From NCBI GenBank assembly GCA_002428985.1, contig DIYL01000048.1:1-64000 (forward strand): a stretch of DNA of 64,000 nucleotides. Reading direction: 5' to 3'. The stretch comes from Anaerolineales bacterium UBA6055. GTDB lineage: Bacteria > Chloroflexota > Anaerolineae > Aggregatilineales > Phototrophicaceae. Numbering within the stretch: the stretch's first letter is position 1; each line of letters starts with the position of its first letter. Positions 9,606-17,928 of this stretch are shown here, piece after piece. The notes beneath the pieces are model-generated. The model saw only the letters and a list, made by a program, of their open reading frames with translations, was not told the DNA's origin and ran no database searches. A program made the position numbers and the translations under genes.

Positions 9606-9629
9606 AGGGTCATGATGCATCATGACCCT
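9606..9629. repeat. Perfect 24-bp palindrome
   Basis: Two 12-base arms (AGGGTCATGATG and its exact complement) meet with no spacer. It lies 46 bp after the hydrolase gene and 36 bp from the stop of the convergent phosphatase gene. There is no T-run, so it may be a bidirectional rho-dependent terminator or a member of the GTAGGG palindrome family seen elsewhere. Confidence 0.8.
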
Positions 9630-9664
9630 GCGAACATCAAAGATTTCACTTACCTCTGTTGAGT

Positions 9665-10363
9665 CTACCCCGACCGCTTATCTGGTGAGAGATGGTCAAC
9701 CCGATTCATATAATGAAGGACAGGTCGTCTCCCGTGATAATCAATCCGTGTAATCGACGTATTATAATGATAGTAACGCATCGTATGTGGGCGTGACGGC
9801 AATTGATCAAAGATCGCCTTGAGTAAAATATCCAAAAATCCGGCATGCGAGACCAATGCCAATACCTCGCGCGAATCTGCACTGCGGTCGCGCAATGCCA
9901 TCGCGACTTTAATCGCCCGATAGAAACTGTGGGTTTCGGGTTCAATCCCCATATCAGCGTTATACCAACCCTCAGAGGTCACACTTGGCGGGATCGTATA
10001 ATCTGGGAAGCGATGCTGAATAGTTTCACGGGACATCCCATTAAACCCGTTAACGACACCCCCCTCGCGATTGAACATGCCCCCTTTTTCGTGAATATCA
10101 ACCCAAATTTCCGGCTTTAAGCCCAACTTTTCAGCAATGGGTTGTGCAGTTAACATCGTACGGTACATCGCACTGCAATATAGATGGGTGATGTCAAAGC
10201 TGGGTTCACGGTTTTCGGACGCAGTTGCTAAAAACTCTGCTAAAAAGTCCCGTTGTTCATAACCGAGCGGGGTTAAGTCAGGGTCGACTTTGCGGAGGTG
10301 AATTGTCTCATCATTGAGGACATTATTTTCGGATTGTGCATGACGGATCAGGTAAACGCGCAT
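9665..10363 (-). CDS. Histidine phosphatase family protein
   Basis: The N-terminus MRVYLIRHAQSENN carries the RHG-type motif whose His is phosphorylated during catalysis; the second conserved His is in LALVSHAGFLD. The 232 residues fit the phosphoglycerate mutase-like superfamily. AAAGG precedes the ATG at 10363. The substrate (sugar phosphate, nucleotide or protein) cannot be told from sequence. Confidence 0.85.
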   Translation of the reverse strand: MRVYLIRHAQSENNVLNDETIHLRKVDPDLTPLGYEQRDFLAEFLATASENREPSFDITHLYCSAMYRTMLTAQPIAEKLGLKPEIWVDIHEKGGMFNREGGVVNGFNGMSRETIQHRFPDYTIPPSVTSEGWYNADMGIEPETHSFYRAIKVAMALRDRSADSREVLALVSHAGFLDILLKAIFDQLPSRPHTMRYYHYNTSITRIDYHGRRPVLHYMNRVDHLSPDKRSG

Positions 10364-10585
10364 TCAATTTGCCTTTGCGGTTATAAATAGCGAACAATAC
10401 CCTCAAAACTTAACACACTCCTACATCATCGCCTAGATACAGGCATGCAGATTTATGATACTGCTTGATATTGATAATAAAGTGCTAATGAAGTACTAAT
10501 TGTTTGTGATTCAAAACTTGCCGAACAGCAGTTGCTGACGTATAAATGATATAGACTCAAACTAGTGAATAATGGGCAACTCAAG

Positions 10586-12208
10586 ATGAGTGATGACTCA
10601 CAAAATTTACCATCAGATGAATTAATCGGGAAAACTCTCGGGCAATACACTATCCTCGAAGAAGCTGGACGCGGTGGGATGGCGACGGTTTACCTTGCAA
10701 AACAAACGTCAATGAACCGTAACGTGGCGGTTAAAGTACTCCCCCCGCATTTTCTGCATGATCCGAACTTCCTCGAACGTTTCCAGCGCGAAGTTGAGGT
10801 TATTTCGGCATTAGAACATCCGCATATTTTGCCAATCTATGATTATGGCGAAGCTAACGGCGTACCATATATTGCGATGCGCTTCCTCGGTGGTGGGAGT
10901 ATGGCACAGATGATTCGACGCGGTGTGCCAGATCTTGATGATCTCATTCGTCCAATGCGCCAGATTTCGCAAGCGCTCGATTATGCGCATAAACAAGGCA
11001 TTATTCACCGTGATCTTAAACCCGGTAATATCATGTTGGATGGCTCTGACAATGCCTATCTGTCCGACTTTGGTATCGCGCGTGTGATGGGTAGTGATCT
11101 GACAGGGAGTGCGATCATCGGGACACCTGCATATATGTCGCCAGAACAAGCACACGGTATGTCCATTGATGGACGCTCAGATATTTATTCGCTGGGTGTG
11201 GTATTGTTCGAACTTATCACCGGACGCGAACCCTATCAAGCAGAAACCCCGATGGCACTGTTGCTGAAACATATCAACGAACCCATGCCCCCTGCGCGTG
11301 ATTTCCGTGATGGTGTGCCCGATTCAGTCGAGCATGTCTTAGCTAAAGCTACTGACAAAGACCCCGATAATCGCTATAGCTCGGCGCGGGAAATGGCAGA
11401 GGCGTTTGAAACAGCGTTACGCTCACCCAACGAGACCCGTCATGCAGCGCAGGCAAAAACGAAATCGGTCGCACCACCTGTTCCCGATGAGCCTGAAATG
11501 CCGACCGTCCAAGGCATGCCTGATATGCCAACGATGCAACAACCGAAGAGTGCCATGTCGGATTCAACACCTGCGATGGAAGCGGAGATCGAACGGCGCG
11601 TACAATCGGCATTAAAAGAAAGCCAAAAAATCGAACCGGAAGAGAAAAAACGGTCACCGCTCCCACTTGTATTTGGTGTGATTGTGGTCTTGGTTGCGGT
11701 CGTCGGGGGTGGGGTTTTATTCGCGCCACAAATTCTCGGTACACAAGCGAGTGCACCTGCTGTTCCGACGCCGTTTGCGGGTGCCGATACGATTGAAAAC
11801 GAAAGCTACAGTGTGTCGATTCCGGATGCATTCACTCGCTTTGAAAATAACTCCGACATCAACCGCACCTATGAAAAATGGCAACCTAGCGACGAAAGCG
11901 CCTTTATTACAGTTGCAACAGTCGCTGACAATGCTATGAATATCGGTTCGTATGAAGCACGCTATTATGATGGCGACACAGCATTAACCTTCATTGATGA
12001 GGCAATCGCCGAAGATGGTACCGTCCGCAAAAGTTATCGCGTTGTCGATTCATCCGATATGCCTAACGGTCAACTCGACATCTTCTATATGCAACGTGGT
12101 GATACGCTAGCTGTCATTGAGTTGTTCACTGCTGATGCCAGTGAACCGGACGAGGCAACAATCAGCCGTTTACAATTGATGTTGGATTCGTTCCGCGTTG
12201 ATGCGTAG
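10586..12208 (+). CDS. Transmembrane Hanks-type Ser/Thr protein kinase
   Basis: The kinase domain spans about residues 21-280: glycine loop GRGGMATVY, Lys50 in VAVKVL, catalytic HRDLKPGN (141-148), DFG (161-163) and SPEQ at the activation segment end. A Pro/Met-rich cytoplasmic juxtamembrane region follows, then one transmembrane helix (about 359-381) and an extracellular domain of about 150 residues (YSVSIPDAFTRFEN) that does not look like PASTA repeats. The ATG at 10586 is preferred over a GTG at 10565, although neither has a strong ribosome site. It could phosphorylate partners read by the FHA proteins in this window, which is inference. Its 3' end overlaps a convergent response-regulator gene by 47 bp. 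Confidence 0.9.
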   Translation: MSDDSQNLPSDELIGKTLGQYTILEEAGRGGMATVYLAKQTSMNRNVAVKVLPPHFLHDPNFLERFQREVEVISALEHPHILPIYDYGEANGVPYIAMRFLGGGSMAQMIRRGVPDLDDLIRPMRQISQALDYAHKQGIIHRDLKPGNIMLDGSDNAYLSDFGIARVMGSDLTGSAIIGTPAYMSPEQAHGMSIDGRSDIYSLGVVLFELITGREPYQAETPMALLLKHINEPMPPARDFRDGVPDSVEHVLAKATDKDPDNRYSSAREMAEAFETALRSPNETRHAAQAKTKSVAPPVPDEPEMPTVQGMPDMPTMQQPKSAMSDSTPAMEAEIERRVQSALKESQKIEPEEKKRSPLPLVFGVIVVLVAVVGGGVLFAPQILGTQASAPAVPTPFAGADTIENESYSVSIPDAFTRFENNSDINRTYEKWQPSDESAFITVATVADNAMNIGSYEARYYDGDTALTFIDEAIAEDGTVRKSYRVVDSSDMPNGQLDIFYMQRGDTLAVIELFTADASEPDEATISRLQLMLDSFRVDA

Positions 12209-12596
12209 CAGGTTGGATTGCAGGGTAAACTGTATTCAAAAAGGGTTGTATTGTCTGAACGAGTTTATGCCGACTGATTGGTTTTTGTAGATAGGCAGAT
12301 GCACCGTACATCTCACAGAGTTTACGTGTCTTTATCGTTGTATCTGCTGTCAATGCTATTATGGGAATATGTTGTGTCGTACAATTAGACTTGAGCGTAA
12401 TAAGTACATCTATGCCGGACATCGTCGGTAAATTGACGTCTAAGAGAACAAGGTCCGGGCAACATGCTTTAATTATTTCAATGCCCTCTTCACCTGTCTC
12501 TACATAGTTTAGATCTACAGGCAGGTGACTTAAGCATCGTTTAATAAGTCGAATATTGAGATGATTGTCTTCTATGTAGAGTAGTTGTTGATTCAT
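12162..12596 (-). CDS. Single-domain response regulator (CheY-like)
   Basis: A receiver domain covers residues 3-122: acidic pair EDN near the N-terminus, phospho-acceptor Asp in LVLLDVNLP, Thr in IALTADT and Lys in YLQKPIS. About 22 residues without a known domain follow, so there is no DNA-binding output. AAGGA precedes the ATG. Its 3' end overlaps the kinase gene by 47 bp in antisense orientation. The partner histidine kinase is not in the window. Confidence 0.88.
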   Translation of the reverse strand: MNQQLLYIEDNHLNIRLIKRCLSHLPVDLNYVETGEEGIEIIKACCPDLVLLDVNLPTMSGIDVLITLKSNCTTQHIPIIALTADTTIKTRKLCEMYGASAYLQKPISRHKLVQTIQPFLNTVYPAIQPATHQRGTNPTSIVNG

Positions 12597-12704
12597 AAGA
12601 CATCCTTAAGATTGCGTTTACGTAATAATTGTAACATTATATTTGTTAATTTATTTTCAGATATTCCTCAGGAATTCTTCAGATAATATATATATATAAC
12701 TTTT

Positions 12705-12732
12705 TTGAATCACTTCAGGTGTGTTCTAAAAT
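12705..12732 (+). promoter_or_regulatory. Predicted sigma-70-type promoter for the OmpR-like regulator
   Basis: TTGAAT and TAAAAT are separated by 16 bp, about 45 bp before the start codon at 12777. Confidence 0.45.
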
Positions 12733-12743
12733 GATTTAGTAAA

Positions 12744-12760
12744 ACCTCTGAAGGAGAGGT
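12744..12760 (+). promoter_or_regulatory. Leader hairpin overlapping a purine-rich ribosome-site-like sequence
   Basis: ACCTCT and AGAGGT can pair around GAAGG, placing the only SD-like purine run (AAGGAGAGG) inside a hairpin. It ends 16 bp before the ATG of the downstream regulator gene. Confidence 0.35.
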
Positions 12761-12776
12761 AGCACAAAAGATAACT

Positions 12777-13532
12777 ATGGCTAGGTTACTTATTATAGAT
12801 GATGATCATACGTTTAGAGATGCGCTTGAAGAAATTCTACAAGTTTATGGATATACAACATTAACTGCTACCGATGGATATCATGCTTTACGTCTGTTGG
12901 AGGATGATAAAGACTTTGATCTGATTTTAAGTGATATTCAAATGCCTGGCTTGAATGGTATCGACTTGTTAGAGAAACTGCAAAAATCTTATCGTCACAT
13001 TCCGGTCATTATGTTGACGGGTCAAAATGATGTCAATACAGCAGTACAAGCGATGCAAAGAGGCGCACTGAATTATGTTCTAAAGGACAATGTTGACAGC
13101 GTGATTCAAGGCGTTGTACAAGATGCAATTGATACTCATCGCAAAATTGTACAGACGTTGATGGAATTCCAGCCAATTGTCAAACAGTTTTTGAGCCAAC
13201 AACCACAGCAGGAACGTCGTGAACATACCCTTGGGACACAGTTGATACTCAATACAACATCTCGTATTGTGAACTATAGTCAGCAACCGATTCAACTGAC
13301 GACGACCGAGTTTGATATTTTAGAATGTTTGATGAAGGCACAGGGCAAGGTCTGTCGCTACGAACAAATTATCATTGCTATCCATAATCAAACTGTGTCA
13401 CCCGATGAAGCTAAACAGACATTATCAGCCCATATCAGTAACCTAAGGTATAAGCTAAAAGTCGTTGGATGTAATGATGCAATCGTGACGCAGCGCAAGC
13501 TAGGATATTATCTCAACTCCAAATATGTTTAA
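12777..13532 (+). CDS. Response regulator with winged-helix output domain
   Basis: Residues 1-120 are a receiver domain (IIDDDH, phospho-Asp in LILSDIQMPG, MLTGQN, VLKDN). Residues 150-250 fit an OmpR/PhoB-type winged helix (LTTTEFDILECLM, ISNLRYKLKVVG, GYYLNSKYV). It probably activates or represses transcription after phosphorylation by an unlinked kinase. The purine run before the gene lies in a hairpin and is further from the ATG than usual, so translation may be regulated. Confidence 0.9.
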   Translation: MARLLIIDDDHTFRDALEEILQVYGYTTLTATDGYHALRLLEDDKDFDLILSDIQMPGLNGIDLLEKLQKSYRHIPVIMLTGQNDVNTAVQAMQRGALNYVLKDNVDSVIQGVVQDAIDTHRKIVQTLMEFQPIVKQFLSQQPQQERREHTLGTQLILNTTSRIVNYSQQPIQLTTTEFDILECLMKAQGKVCRYEQIIIAIHNQTVSPDEAKQTLSAHISNLRYKLKVVGCNDAIVTQRKLGYYLNSKYV

Positions 13533-13590
13533 CCTTAATGATAAAAGTATGTTCAGTCGACTAAAATCCGATTGCAATTTATATATCCAC

Positions 13591-14364
13591 TTACATCGTG
13601 CCCAACATGCCCCCATCCACATAAAATATCTGCCCATTTACATACGAAGATGCAGCACTTGCCAAAAATACGGCGATTCCGACCAATTCTTCGGGTTCAC
13701 CCCAGCGTCCGGCAGGCGTGCGCGCTTTCACCCAATTATCAAACTCTGGGTCGGTGAATAACGCAGTGTTCATCTCGGTTTTAAAATACCCTGGGCCAAT
13801 CGCATTGGTTTGGATGTTATGTTGCGCCCATTCGGTAGACATTGACTTAGTCAATTGTTTGACAGCCCCTTTTGATGCGACATAAGCGGATACAGTCCGA
13901 CGGCTGACTTCACTCATGAGTGATGCGATATTAATGATTTTCCCCGATTGTTGAGCGATCATCGCAGGGGCAACTGCTTGGCTCATCAAAAATACCCCAT
14001 TTAAGTTGACATCAATGACCTGTCGCCATTCATCTGGGTTGAAGTCTTCCAGCGGTTCACGATATTGAATGCCCGCATTATTCACCAAAATGTCAATGGT
14101 TCCGATTGTCTCGGCGATGTGGGCAACTTGTGCTTTAATCTCGGCACTATCTGTCACATTAAACTGTGAGTGATGCACTGTGTATCCTTTATCTGACAAT
14201 GTCTGCTGCGCTTGCGCTAGGGTGTCTCCATTACGCCCGTTCAATACAACAGTTGCACCTGCTTGTGCCATACCTTCTGCGATCGCGTAGCCTAATCCTC
14301 GGCTTGATCCTGTCACTAATGCGACTTTTCCAGTTAAATCAAATAACTCTGTGAGTTGAAACAT
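13591..14364 (-). CDS. SDR-family oxidoreductase, gluconate 5-dehydrogenase-like
   Basis: A classical short-chain dehydrogenase of 257 residues: nucleotide-binding TGSSRGLG, structural NNAG, and catalytic Ser-Tyr-Lys in IASLMSE and SAYVASKGA. LFDLTGKVALVTG at the N-terminus and the closing YVNGQIFYVDGG resemble gluconate 5-dehydrogenase and 2-deoxygluconate 3-dehydrogenase. I prefer the second of two adjacent ATGs because GAGGAG is only two bases from the first. No sugar-acid catabolic partner lies nearby. Confidence 0.85.
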   Translation of the reverse strand: MFQLTELFDLTGKVALVTGSSRGLGYAIAEGMAQAGATVVLNGRNGDTLAQAQQTLSDKGYTVHHSQFNVTDSAEIKAQVAHIAETIGTIDILVNNAGIQYREPLEDFNPDEWRQVIDVNLNGVFLMSQAVAPAMIAQQSGKIINIASLMSEVSRRTVSAYVASKGAVKQLTKSMSTEWAQHNIQTNAIGPGYFKTEMNTALFTDPEFDNWVKARTPAGRWGEPEELVGIAVFLASAASSYVNGQIFYVDGGMLGTM

Positions 14365-14649
14365 CATGTCTCCTCATAAGTAGTGCTTAAAATCTAGTTT
14401 GGACATTCAAAATATATCGTTGCTTGTGGCAGACATTCTCGTGAATATCACTATAAATATATCATTCCCTTGCAAATCGTGAGGATTTGATTCTTCATAC
14501 TTGCTCTTCGCCCAAGCTGTCACTGGTAATTAAGATAGTAAATCATGTGTCAGCAGATAGGCAGATGCGCGTAGACATTGCATACCAGCTTGGCTCTACG
14601 AAGATTTGCGGAGATCGCTGTAGATACTGTCTCGTCCGCCACGTCTTAT

Positions 14650-14967
14650 CTATCCAGATTCCTTAAGAATATCTAGAACACTTTCTAACCACTGTTGATA
14701 GGTTAATCCCATGTTGGGAGGATATACATTTGCACCTAATTTCCTTGTTATGACTTTACGTAAATCTTGCTCTGATATTCGCTCGTCAACTAAATTACTC
14801 AGTTCAATAGCAGTTTGATTTCTTCTCTCTGAACTTTCGCTCTGTATAAAATCATGAACTATCTCTTTGTAACTTTCAGGTCCTTTACTTTTTACCTCAT
14901 CAACCCAAAAGGGTGTGAAATATCCGCGAAAGAAGTAGTTTAGATACTCATATGACTGTTTATCCAT
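14650..14967 (-). CDS. CdiI_2-like immunity protein, orphan
   Basis: A 105-residue acidic protein with the layout I associate with the CdiI_2 contact-dependent-inhibition immunity family: YLNYFFRGYFTPFWVDE at the N-terminus, a middle helix, then the GANVYPPNMGLTYQQWL block near the C-terminus. Family members bind and neutralise a cognate toxin domain. No toxin or secretion gene is adjacent, so it is an orphan or acts as protection. GGAG precedes the ATG. The assignment rests on remembered family features only. Confidence 0.6.
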   Translation of the reverse strand: MDKQSYEYLNYFFRGYFTPFWVDEVKSKGPESYKEIVHDFIQSESSERRNQTAIELSNLVDERISEQDLRKVITRKLGANVYPPNMGLTYQQWLESVLDILKESG

Positions 14968-15066
14968 CTTTGCTCCGTTGATGTATATGTGTTCATCGTA
15001 GCCGTAAGTCGTCTTAGTTACTTTATCATAGTACTGTCAAACCGACATCCAAGTACAAAAAGAGGC

Positions 15067-15115
15067 TTGCGTGATTGGTTGAGGTCGCGTATTATAAAAA
15101 AGACCGAGTGGTCTT
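15067..15115 (+). promoter_or_regulatory. Promoter with overlapping TetR-type operator
   Basis: TTGCGT, a 17-bp spacer and TATTAT (15090-15095) form a promoter. The dyad AAGACC-GAGT-GGTCTT at 15100-15115 covers the expected transcription start and ends 17 bp before the TetR start codon. This layout fits autorepression. A degenerate copy (AGATGGATTGGTCT, 15756-15769) precedes the next gene. Confidence 0.6.
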
Positions 15116-15132
15116 AATGTGGAGTTTAACGT

Positions 15133-15726
15133 ATGAACAAAGGCGAACGTACCCGACAATTTATCATCGAGCAATCGGCGAGTTTGTTTAATAAACACGG
15201 GTATTCTGGTACGTCTTTAGGTCAAATTATGGAGGCGACCGGACTCAAAAAGGGTGGCATTTATAATCATTTTACAGATAAAAATGATATTGCGCTGTCT
15301 GCCTTCGATTATGCGATGGAACGCCTCAATATCTATATGACCTCGGCTGTTGAAGGGGTGGATTCTCCTCTAGAACGCTTGATTATATTCATCAAATCGT
15401 TTGGCATTTATCGTGATGAGGACTGGATTGAAGGTGGCTGTCCAATCATGAATACAGCGATTGATGCGGATGATACCCATCCCGCGCTTAAAGAAAAAGC
15501 ACTGTCGGCATTAAAACTGTGGCAATACATCATCCAACGCCGACTCGAAAAAGCGATTGATGCGGGTGAAGCACGACCTGATACTGACATTGAAGCCTTT
15601 GCAACGCTTGCCATCTCATCATTAGAAGGCGCAGTTATGCTCTCACGCATCTATGATGATTTTTCACATTTAGATCGTGTCATTGCACATTTATTAGATG
15701 TCATCGAGCGCGATATTCGCTTATAA
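15133..15726 (+). CDS. TetR/AcrR family transcriptional regulator
   Basis: Residues 5-50 form the TetR helix-turn-helix (ERTRQFIIEQSASLFNKHG, then SLGQIMEATGLKKGGIYNHF). The C-terminal ligand domain contains GGCPIMNTAIDADD, typical of the LmrA/YxaF-like branch. A perfect six-base dyad covers its own start site and a degenerate copy precedes the thioesterase gene 72 bp downstream, so it probably represses both. The ligand is unknown; an acyl compound would fit the neighbour, which is inference. Confidence 0.88.
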   Translation: MNKGERTRQFIIEQSASLFNKHGYSGTSLGQIMEATGLKKGGIYNHFTDKNDIALSAFDYAMERLNIYMTSAVEGVDSPLERLIIFIKSFGIYRDEDWIEGGCPIMNTAIDADDTHPALKEKALSALKLWQYIIQRRLEKAIDAGEARPDTDIEAFATLAISSLEGAVMLSRIYDDFSHLDRVIAHLLDVIERDIRL

Positions 15727-15798
15727 CCAATAGCAAAATTTTTTATCTAAAAAACAGATGGATTGGTCTGAAATTATCAAAAATCATAGGAGCAATGC

Positions 15799-16818
15799 AT
15801 GAATCCAACAACGACCCGTAGCCGTACATATGATTGGAAAGTCCCTGTCACAGATTGGGAAACCCGCCAACACTTAGACGGGCGAGCTTATTTACAGAGT
15901 GTTCTTGATGGGGAAAATGTCTCCTCGCCGATGGTACAAACAATGGGTATCGAATTAGCAGAAGTCGATGATGGACGGGTTGTCTATACCGTCGAACCGG
16001 CTGAATATCACTATAATCCAATCGGTGTCGTGCATGGGGGGCTGGCAGCGACCTTATTTGATACTGCATTAGGCTCAGCAGTCATTAGTAAGTTGCCTGC
16101 TGGACAGGTCTGTATGACTGTCCAATTGCATGTGCATTATCTACGCGCTTTAACCATGACCACAGGCAAAGTTCGCTGCGAAGCAACGGCTGTTCACGTT
16201 GGTCGGATGTTAGGCACAGCCGAAGCGAAAATCATCGGTGAAAATGATGGCAAGGTTTATGGGCATGCTAGCGCAACCTGTGTTGTAATGCCTGTGCGAC
16301 AAGGTGATTTGAATCTACCGTCAACCGGCGATACACGCACATTCACATGGGAAGACCCAATGATTGGTGCACAAAAAGCGATGCAGATGAAAGGCATTGA
16401 TTATCTGCGGGCAATCGCCAATGCGGAAATTCCCCCGCCACCGATCGCCAAAATTCTCGGCATGTCGGGTATCCATCAGGTTGAAGATGGTAAAGTCCGC
16501 TTTGGAACTGATCTTGGTGGATGGCAGATGAATACAGTTGGTATTATTCATGGTGGACTAACGGCAACCCTCTGCGACTCCGCATTAGGTTGTGCGATCC
16601 AGACAGTACTCCCCGAAGGCATGGCATACACAACAACAGAACTTAACGTGAATTTTGTCCGTCCCATCACGCTTGATCTTCCGAAGTTATATGCTGATGC
16701 AACCGTACTTCACGCTGGGAGTCGCATTGCAACCGCTGAGGCAAAAGTTGTTGATGATGAGGGCACACTCTATTCGCATTCCACAACAACATGTTTTGTA
16801 TTCCCAATTCGTCGCTAA
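15799..16818 (+). CDS. Double-hotdog thioesterase (PaaI-like tandem)
   Basis: Two PaaI/YdiI-type hotdog domains lie in one chain of 339 residues: residues 40-175 with YNPIGVVHGGLAATLFDTALG, and 205-338 with MNTVGIIHGGLTATLCDSALG. The conserved HGG and Asp are in both copies, so both may be active or may pair as an intramolecular dimer. Such enzymes hydrolyse acyl-CoA thioesters. AGGAG precedes the ATG. It follows the TetR gene and may be under its control. A terminator-like hairpin is at 16839-16863. Confidence 0.85.
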   Translation: MNPTTTRSRTYDWKVPVTDWETRQHLDGRAYLQSVLDGENVSSPMVQTMGIELAEVDDGRVVYTVEPAEYHYNPIGVVHGGLAATLFDTALGSAVISKLPAGQVCMTVQLHVHYLRALTMTTGKVRCEATAVHVGRMLGTAEAKIIGENDGKVYGHASATCVVMPVRQGDLNLPSTGDTRTFTWEDPMIGAQKAMQMKGIDYLRAIANAEIPPPPIAKILGMSGIHQVEDGKVRFGTDLGGWQMNTVGIIHGGLTATLCDSALGCAIQTVLPEGMAYTTTELNVNFVRPITLDLPKLYADATVLHAGSRIATAEAKVVDDEGTLYSHSTTTCFVFPIRR

Positions 16819-16838
16819 CACATAAAATAACACCATAT

Positions 16839-16863
16839 CCCCATATACGCTCAGTGTATGGGG
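16839..16863 (+). terminator. Stem-loop after the thioesterase gene
   Basis: CCCCATATAC and GTGTATGGGG form a ten-pair stem (one G-T pair) with a five-base loop. No clear T-run follows. Confidence 0.5.
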
Positions 16864-16910
16864 GCAGTCTCTACTGTTTGTAGCGGATGTCTTCAACTAT
16901 AATAATAGGT

Positions 16911-17387
16911 ATGAATACATCACCACCGGACATACGTCTTGCGCGTGCTTTTAAATTTAATATGGAAGATTTGACCGCCAACCGCAACGGTTTGCTGTCA
17001 TGGCGACAACGCGGCCTGTCCGACTGGATTGCATATCGTGTACTGTATGCGTTGCGACAATTGCCGATTGTTGGACAACTTCTGGCTGGATCACAATCAC
17101 CGAAGAAACAACCCCGACATGTGCAATCCCTATGTGGGCGTATTAAATTAGAGCATCACATTGTTGATCGTCGCCTTGACCGCAGTGTTGTATTTTACGA
17201 GTATTATCATCTCGTCTTTCCGGGGCATGAACGATATTTTGTAGTGAACCGAGATCAGCATAATGCATTGACGGAAAATCTCAAATATCGTGTATATTAT
17301 CAAGCACTGGGTGAACAAAAACATATTCTGTCCATAGAGCGTATTATCGGGAGTTGTGATGATGAAAACGCAACAACAAATCAATAG
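16911..17387 (+). CDS. Paralogue A of a three-gene family (unknown function)
   Basis: I do not recognise the family. Residues 13-33 read AFKFNMEDLTANRNGLLS, an N-terminal motif shared with the next two genes (N-x-x-Asp/Leu, AN, Gly, Ser/Thr, then Arg-Gln). A hydrophobic stretch is only marginal (VLYALRQLPIVGQLLAG). The C-terminal half has the beta-strand pattern LKYRVYYQALGEQKHILSIE, also shared. The 3' end overlaps the next gene by about 29 bp, which suggests translational coupling. Confidence 0.65.
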   Translation: MNTSPPDIRLARAFKFNMEDLTANRNGLLSWRQRGLSDWIAYRVLYALRQLPIVGQLLAGSQSPKKQPRHVQSLCGRIKLEHHIVDRRLDRSVVFYEYYHLVFPGHERYFVVNRDQHNALTENLKYRVYYQALGEQKHILSIERIIGSCDDENATTNQ

Positions 17388-17928
17388 TATCCTGACACGC
17401 GGTATGGTCAACTTGGAAGCAAATCAACAGGGTAAAATTACAGATAGGCAGATAGCCCGCTTACGCCATGATATGCGTGAAGCGAGGGGACGCTATAATC
17501 AGCAAATTGCGTTGAGTGGGCTTGTCTTTTTAATCGTCACAGTGATTTTGGCGTTGATGCCATTTGTGATTATTCCCGTCATATTTGTACCGCTGATATG
17601 GGTTGGAGGGGTCATATCGTGGTATATTTACGCATGGTATCAGCAAAAGCCAATTCGCGATGACATTGCGGATAGGCAAGTTGCATCGGTTACAGGTTAT
17701 ATCGACAAGAGCCGTCAGCATGGATATCATATTATTGTTGATGCAGTTACTTATGCGACACCTCCTGATATGTACGACGCCTTCAATGATACCGCACGAT
17801 ATGCCGTATATGTCACACCACGAAGCCATATTGTTTTATCTGCCGAGGTTATAGACGAGCCAATCGATGATTACCAATCCGACGAAACCGACTCCAAAAC
17901 GTCCCCCTACACTGATGGGCGTTTTTAA
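17359..17928 (+). CDS. Paralogue B of the family, two membrane helices
   Basis: A 189-residue protein with the shared N-terminal motif (RGMVNLEANQQGKITDRQ), two adjacent transmembrane helices (about 53-73 and 76-94) and the shared C-terminal strand pattern (TARYAVYVTPRSHIVLSAEV). GGGAG lies upstream of two adjacent ATGs (17359, 17362), either of which may be used. It overlaps both neighbours, so the three genes form a tightly coupled operon. Function unknown. Confidence 0.7.
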   Translation: MMKTQQQINSILTRGMVNLEANQQGKITDRQIARLRHDMREARGRYNQQIALSGLVFLIVTVILALMPFVIIPVIFVPLIWVGGVISWYIYAWYQQKPIRDDIADRQVASVTGYIDKSRQHGYHIIVDAVTYATPPDMYDAFNDTARYAVYVTPRSHIVLSAEVIDEPIDDYQSDETDSKTSPYTDGRF

